From contig JAIOJA010000008.1 of assembly GCA_019912315.1 (NCBI GenBank), positions 1 through 45,667 on the forward strand: DNA of 45,667 nt, read 5' to 3'. Shown here in pieces: positions 41,509 through 45,667 of this stretch. The position numbers and the translations under genes are program-made. Source of the stretch: Planctomycetota bacterium (lineage in GTDB: Bacteria > Planctomycetota > UBA8742 > UBA2392). The notes under the pieces were generated by a model. That model was not told the origin of the DNA and searched no databases. It saw nothing but the letters and a program-made list of their open reading frames with translations. Position 1 is the first letter of the stretch; each line of letters opens with the position of its first letter.

Positions 41509-42663
41509 ATGGGCGGAATGCTCGAAATTGAAGTCGTGCGCGACCCGCGCAACAGCCCCGAATTCATCGGGCTGCCGTGGGTTGTTAACCAGGGCGACCC
41601 GGACTTCGTGCCGCCGCTGCGCATGGCCGTGAAGAAGCTGCTGAATCGCCGCAAGTACCCCTTCTTCAACCACGGTGACGCGGTGTTCTTTCTTGCGCGC
41701 CGTGATGGCAAACCTGTCGGTCGCATCGCCGCCATCGAGAACAAACTTCACGCAAAGACCTACAACGACGGCGTCGGTTTCTTCGGATTCTTCGAATGCG
41801 AGGACGACGCACAAGCCTGCCGCACACTGTTGTCCCGCGCCACCGTCTGGCTGAAAGACCGCGGCTACAGCAGAGTCCGCGGCCCATTGAACTACAGCGT
41901 AAACGACGAGAACCCGGGCGTTCTGTACGAAGGCTTCAACGGCCCCCCATTAATCCTGATGTCCTACAACCCGCCCTACTACAACCGCCTGCTGGGCGAC
42001 TGCGGCATGGGCAAGGCGAAAGACCTGTACGCGTACCTGGTTACCCGTGCGACCTTCGCCAGCGAGCGCTTCCAGCGAGTCATGAAGGCCGTCCGCCGCC
42101 GGGCGCCCGCCCTCGACCTGCGCGAGGCACGCCTCGACGGCAAGGGGTTCAGGCAGGATATCGAAACCATGCTGCGCATTTTCAACGGCGCGTGGCACGA
42201 AAACTGGGGATTCGTCGAAGTCACGCCGCCCGAAGTGGATGCCATCGCCGAAGACCTGCGCCCGATTACTGACCCGCGAATCACCGCCATCGCCGAAGTG
42301 GACGGCAAGCCCGTCGGCATGATCGTCTGCGTCCCCAACGTGAACGAGATCCTGCGCAAGCTTCCCGACGGGCGGCTCTTTCCAACGGGCTGGTACAAGC
42401 TGCTTACCGGGCTCAAGCGCATCAAGGGCTTCCGCACGATGCTCATGGGCGTAGTCCCCGAATACCGTGGACGCGGCGTGGACGCGCTTTTGATCGACAA
42501 AGTCATGCAGGACGGCGAGACCGCCGGCTACAACTACTGTGAACTGTCATGGGTGCTTGAGGACAACGAAGCCATGAACTCGCTGGCCGACAAGGCCGGT
42601 GGGTTCCTCTATCGCAAATACCGCATTTATGAGGCTGACACCGATGCGCTTATCCTCCCGTAG
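41509..42663 (+). CDS. GNAT-superfamily-like protein
   Basis: A 384-residue protein with a GNAT-like core. The C-terminal half has GFRTMLMGVVPEYRGRGVDALL, close to the acetyl-CoA pyrophosphate-binding Q/RxxGxG/A motif, followed by NYCELSWVLEDN. The N-terminal half (VNQGDPDFVPPLRMAVKKLL, GRIAAIENKLHAKTYN, GFFGFFECEDD) is shared by a conserved, uncharacterised bacterial family. Substrate unknown. The 3' end overlaps dacB by 20 nt. Confidence 0.83.
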   Translation: MGGMLEIEVVRDPRNSPEFIGLPWVVNQGDPDFVPPLRMAVKKLLNRRKYPFFNHGDAVFFLARRDGKPVGRIAAIENKLHAKTYNDGVGFFGFFECEDDAQACRTLLSRATVWLKDRGYSRVRGPLNYSVNDENPGVLYEGFNGPPLILMSYNPPYYNRLLGDCGMGKAKDLYAYLVTRATFASERFQRVMKAVRRRAPALDLREARLDGKGFRQDIETMLRIFNGAWHENWGFVEVTPPEVDAIAEDLRPITDPRITAIAEVDGKPVGMIVCVPNVNEILRKLPDGRLFPTGWYKLLTGLKRIKGFRTMLMGVVPEYRGRGVDALLIDKVMQDGETAGYNYCELSWVLEDNEAMNSLADKAGGFLYRKYRIYEADTDALILP

Positions 42664-44089
42664 TATTTTGCTGGTTGCGCTGCTGATTGGCGTCGTCGCG
42701 CCGGTCATTGCTATTGACAAGTCAAGCCGAAGTGAGATCACCGCGAGGCTCACCAAGGCCGAAGGCAAGCGTGGCACGGCCGGCTGCGTGATCATCGATC
42801 TGGACAGCGGCGAGACTATTCTCAGTCAGAACGCGGACAAGGCACTCACACCCGCCAGCAACATGAAGCTGCTGACGACGATCGCGGCGCTCGATCAGCT
42901 TGGACCGGACTTCGAATTCGTGACCCGGGTAATGAGCAAGGGCACGGTCAAGGAGGGCACGCTCACGGGCGACCTCTGCATCATGGGCGGCGGCGACCCG
43001 AACATCAGCGGGCGTTTCTACGAGGACGACCCGACGGCGCTGTTCAAGCAGTGGGCGGGCAAGCTCAAGTCCGCGGGCATCACGAAGGTCACGGGCAATC
43101 TTGAATACGACAGCACGCTGTTTGGCGGGGATGCTTACTGCGACGGCTGGCCCCAGGACGAGCAGTACATCAAGTGGTACTGCGCCGAAGTCAGCGCGCT
43201 CGCCTTCAACGACAACTGCATCGGCATCCGCGTGCTGCCGACAAAGCCCGGCCAGGCGGCGAAGATCGAGGTCATCCCGGAAACCGCCTACGTCACCATC
43301 GTGAACGAGACCAGGACGGCGGCGGGCCGCAAGGGCGCCGAGATCGGCATCGTACGCCCCCACGGGACAAACACGATCACCGTGAAGGGTACGGTTTACG
43401 AGCAAGCCACCTGGGGCTATTTCACGGACGTCACGGTCACGGACCCGGCGGGCTACGCGGCCACGGTGTTCAAGGAAACGCTGGCGCGCGAAGGCGTCAC
43501 CGTGCAAGGCGGCATCAAGGCGACCACACTTACCAACGAGGCTATGCAAGGCTACGACGTGCGTGTCGAGCACCGCGCGCCGCTGATCCAGGCGCTTACA
43601 CCGATCAACACCAACAGTCAGAACCTTCACGCGGAGATGCTGTTCCGCCAGCTCGGCGTGCGCTACGCCGGCAAGGGAACATTCAAAACCGGTCGCGCGG
43701 CGATGGAGGCATTCCTTAATGAGCACGGGCTGCTGACGGACGGCGTGCATATCACGGACGGCAGCGGGCTGGCCCGCGGCAATGACGTGTCCGCGAACCT
43801 GATTGTGAAGCTGCTCCAACTCGCGGCTGCGGGCGAGTACTTTGCCGCGTTCAAGGACAGCCTCGCTGTCGGCGGCGAAACCGGCACGCTTGAAAAGCGC
43901 CTGGGCGACAAGTCCGTGGCCGGCAAGGTTTACGCCAAGACGGGCTACATCAACAACGTGCGCAGTCTCAGCGGCTACCTGATCACCGACAACCGCAGGC
44001 TTGCCTTCAGTATGCTGATGAACGACTGCGTCTACACCAAACAGATGCAGGACGAGATTCTTGAAGTGCTTGCCAAGGCCGCCAAGTGA
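42644..44089 (+). CDS. dacB: D-alanyl-D-alanine carboxypeptidase/endopeptidase (PBP4 type)
   Basis: An S13-family penicillin-binding protein of 481 residues that trims or cleaves peptidoglycan peptides. It has a signal peptide (ILLVALLIGVVAPVIA), the SxxK motif SNMK (S72-K75), SxN as SQN (325-327) and KTG (432-434), all in the expected order with the large insertion typical of PBP4. I start at MRLSSRSIL because GAGG lies 9 nt before it. Presence implies a peptidoglycan cell wall. It overlaps the GNAT-like gene upstream and the vanZ-like gene downstream (GTGA junction), pointing to one operon. Confidence 0.95.
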   Translation: MRLSSRSILLVALLIGVVAPVIAIDKSSRSEITARLTKAEGKRGTAGCVIIDLDSGETILSQNADKALTPASNMKLLTTIAALDQLGPDFEFVTRVMSKGTVKEGTLTGDLCIMGGGDPNISGRFYEDDPTALFKQWAGKLKSAGITKVTGNLEYDSTLFGGDAYCDGWPQDEQYIKWYCAEVSALAFNDNCIGIRVLPTKPGQAAKIEVIPETAYVTIVNETRTAAGRKGAEIGIVRPHGTNTITVKGTVYEQATWGYFTDVTVTDPAGYAATVFKETLAREGVTVQGGIKATTLTNEAMQGYDVRVEHRAPLIQALTPINTNSQNLHAEMLFRQLGVRYAGKGTFKTGRAAMEAFLNEHGLLTDGVHITDGSGLARGNDVSANLIVKLLQLAAAGEYFAAFKDSLAVGGETGTLEKRLGDKSVAGKVYAKTGYINNVRSLSGYLITDNRRLAFSMLMNDCVYTKQMQDEILEVLAKAAK

Positions 44090-44544
44090 ATCGTCTTCGC
44101 CAGTGGCTAACACAGGGCCGCCCGCTACTCGGCGCGGCCTTGCTGCTGGTATCCGCCTTGAGCATCGCCATGCTGCTCTTCGAAGGCTCCCGCCCGCCGG
44201 CTGCCGCCGGGCTGCCCGGCTTTCGCGGCGCGGACAAAATGCTGCACTTCGGCGCGCACTTCTGGGTGTCGGCACTGATGTTCTGGGGGCTCGCATTCCA
44301 GCGCAGACCGAGAAAGCGGCGATCGCGTATGATTGCAGCGGCCACGATCGTTCTCGCACTGGACCTCGCGGCCGGCATCGCCGTTGAATACATCCAGTTG
44401 TTCATTGGCGGTGCCTACGGGCGAGTATTCGACTGGAACGATGTCGCGGCCAATGTCCTCGGCGCGTCGGTCGCCCTGGCCCTGTGCGCGGCGATCGCGC
44501 AGCGGATGTTCCGCACGCCTGTAATCCAGCCGGAATTACGGTAA
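44086..44544 (+). CDS. VanZ-like membrane protein
   Basis: A 152-residue VanZ-like protein with about four transmembrane helices. The family pattern DKMLHF (50-55) and the later EYIQLFIGGAYGRVFDWNDVAANVLGA are present. VanZ members affect teicoplanin resistance or envelope traits, but most are uncharacterised. The GTG start overlaps the dacB stop (GTGA), so translation is coupled; a shared envelope role is plausible. Confidence 0.88.
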   Translation: MNRLRQWLTQGRPLLGAALLLVSALSIAMLLFEGSRPPAAAGLPGFRGADKMLHFGAHFWVSALMFWGLAFQRRPRKRRSRMIAAATIVLALDLAAGIAVEYIQLFIGGAYGRVFDWNDVAANVLGASVALALCAAIAQRMFRTPVIQPELR

Positions 44545-44588
44545 CCTGCAAGCCTGCGCTGCGTACTAAGCGCAAGGTATTGCAGGAG
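44545..44588 (+). promoter_or_regulatory. Two-arm hairpin overlapping the SD of the next gene
   Basis: CCTGCAA (44545-44551) pairs with TTGCAGG (44580-44586), and inside it TGCGCT (44555-44560) pairs with AGCGCA (44569-44574). The 3' arm overlaps the SD AGGAG (44584-44588) of the gene starting at 44594. The fold would hide the ribosome-binding site. Confidence 0.5.
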
Positions 44589-44593
44589 ATGGG

Positions 44594-45667
44594 ATGCGTA
44601 AGTTCGCGACGGTTATCGGTCTGCTGGTTGTCGGCTTGACTGCGTCGGCACAGTTTCCGCCCCGTGCCCTTTTCCCTGAGACAGACCCCAACGCCTTCAA
44701 AATCACCACCCAGGCGAACCTTGAAGAGGCGATGAAGCGCATCGCCCGCCTGAAATCCGAGCTAGCCGCCACCAGCGACGCGGACGAGCGTGACTTTCTG
44801 CTGAACGCCATCCTTGAGCTGTGCCAGGGTCAATTGAATGAAGGGCGCAACGATTCCGGCGTGATTGTCGTCGAGCGCTCCAACGTCCACCGCCAGACAC
44901 CCGACCTTCCGATCCGCTGGCAGGGCGCCTTCCCAGCCATTGAGGACGAAATTCGTTCACTGGGCGAGGAAGGGCTAACGAAGTACGAAGCCACCTACGG
45001 CGGGCGGGCCGCCAGCCTGCTGGAGCAGGCCGCCGCGACCAATCAGCGCGAGCGCATCCAGGACCTGAACCGGCGGTTCGGGCTGACTGCCGCGGGCATC
45101 CGCGCCGGCTTGCTGCTGGCAACGATGTGGTGGGAAGAAGGCGAGATCAACCAATCCGCGCGCGCCCTTGAGCGCGTGCTTGAACTGCAAGAGCTACTGA
45201 GCGCCGGGCAGCGCGCGACGTGCAGCGCGTGGCTCGGCAATTGCTATCACAAGCTCGGCGAGCGTGCCAACCTGCAACGCCTGATGGAAACAACTCTGCG
45301 CATCCGGGAGCACGAGGTGGACGCCGGCGGCAGCAGCGTGAAACTCGGTGAGTTGCTTGCCGGGCTGCTGCAAACCACGCGCGACGCCACGCTCGACACG
45401 ACTGACGGGCTGGGCGTCGAGTGGCCGGGCGGCAACTACACCAACACCGGGCTTCACGAATCCCCCAGCGGCTACAGCGAAGTCGCCTGGACGAAGAATC
45501 TGCCCGCGCTTTCGGCGAATCCCACCTGGTCGCGCTTCATGCGCTATCCGACGCCAATTGTGCCCCCCTACCTGCCCGTCTTCGACGGCGACATGTTCTA
45601 TATGAACGTGGGCGACAAGCTGGTCGCCTACAGCCTGATCGATTCCGGCAAGGACGCCCCGGCCTGG
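44594..45667 (+). CDS. Exported PQQ/propeller-like protein, cut by window end
   Basis: The open frame continues to the last base (358 codons). It begins with a signal peptide (MRKFATVIGLLVVGLTASAQ). A helical, TPR-like region follows (ARALERVLELQELLSAGQRA). The last visible stretch, LPVFDGDMFYMNVGDKLVAY, has the pattern of a PQQ-like beta-propeller blade. Such TPR-plus-propeller proteins are common in Planctomycetota-type genomes and often of unknown role. SD AGGAG lies 5 nt upstream within a hairpin. The C-terminus is missing. Confidence 0.82.
   Translation, partial: MRKFATVIGLLVVGLTASAQFPPRALFPETDPNAFKITTQANLEEAMKRIARLKSELAATSDADERDFLLNAILELCQGQLNEGRNDSGVIVVERSNVHRQTPDLPIRWQGAFPAIEDEIRSLGEEGLTKYEATYGGRAASLLEQAAATNQRERIQDLNRRFGLTAAGIRAGLLLATMWWEEGEINQSARALERVLELQELLSAGQRATCSAWLGNCYHKLGERANLQRLMETTLRIREHEVDAGGSSVKLGELLAGLLQTTRDATLDTTDGLGVEWPGGNYTNTGLHESPSGYSEVAWTKNLPALSANPTWSRFMRYPTPIVPPYLPVFDGDMFYMNVGDKLVAYSLIDSGKDAPAW

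Noticed and set aside
42722..44359. 545-codon minus-strand frame opposite dacB
   Set aside because: Shadow; dacB has all three catalytic motifs in the plus frame.
1..45667. CRISPR array, IS element, prophage, tRNA or rRNA
   Set aside because: No regular direct-repeat array, transposase, integrase or tRNA-like cloverleaf was seen in any intergenic gap.

Overview
The window is GC-rich DNA, densely coded on both strands. I assign 31 protein genes with recognisable features and 6 that I cannot name. No rRNA, tRNA, CRISPR array, transposase or prophage gene is visible. A Ser/Thr kinase with an extracytoplasmic propeller, a PA14/IPT surface protein, a PQQ/propeller-like protein, two sigma-70-family factors and many orphan lipoproteins and membrane proteins fit a Planctomycetota-like or related PVC-group bacterium. 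That assignment is inference; no marker gene here proves it.

Layout. 0.2-9.6 kb: a flavin-dependent halogenase-like enzyme, lgt, an STK-type kinase, a large lyase-like lipoprotein and an unknown two-helix membrane protein. 9.6-15.1 kb: typA/bipA, a small unknown gene that looks frameshifted, a MarR regulator divergent from a membrane fatty-acid desaturase with two perfect inverted repeats between them, a probable structured ncRNA on the minus strand, and an inositol-monophosphatase-family gene. 15.1-20.2 kb: unknown proteins, an MBL-fold hydrolase and a GT4 glycosyltransferase. 20.3-23.8 kb: a sigma-70-like gene, a divergent PilT-like ATPase and a canonical PilB/GspE ATPase, with an SD-sequestering hairpin before the last. 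23.8-28.4 kb: a PA14/IPT protein divergent from a double retropepsin-PDZ protein. 28.5-33.0 kb: DinB-like, RND transporter and a small membrane protein. 33.2-35.0 kb: a stand-alone NuoG. 35.0-40.0 kb: ECF sigma factor, unknown TPR-like membrane protein, purE, purC and a methyltransferase. 40.0-45.7 kb: two overlapping lipoproteins, a GGCT-like protein, a GNAT-like protein, dacB, a VanZ-like protein and a PQQ/propeller-like protein cut by the window end.

The strongest unexplained signal is at 14014-14185 on the minus strand. A promoter-like element, a long rod-like fold held together partly by G-U pairs that only form in minus-strand RNA, and a 10-bp terminator stem with a U-rich tail lie in register in a gap between two plus-strand genes. 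Size and shape resemble 6S RNA. Other signals worth attention are the MarR/desaturase operators, the PilT-like ATPase that has lost canonical acidic residues, two hairpins that overlap Shine-Dalgarno sequences, a REP-like palindrome, and hairpin repeats that occur both in intergenic DNA and inside a coding region.
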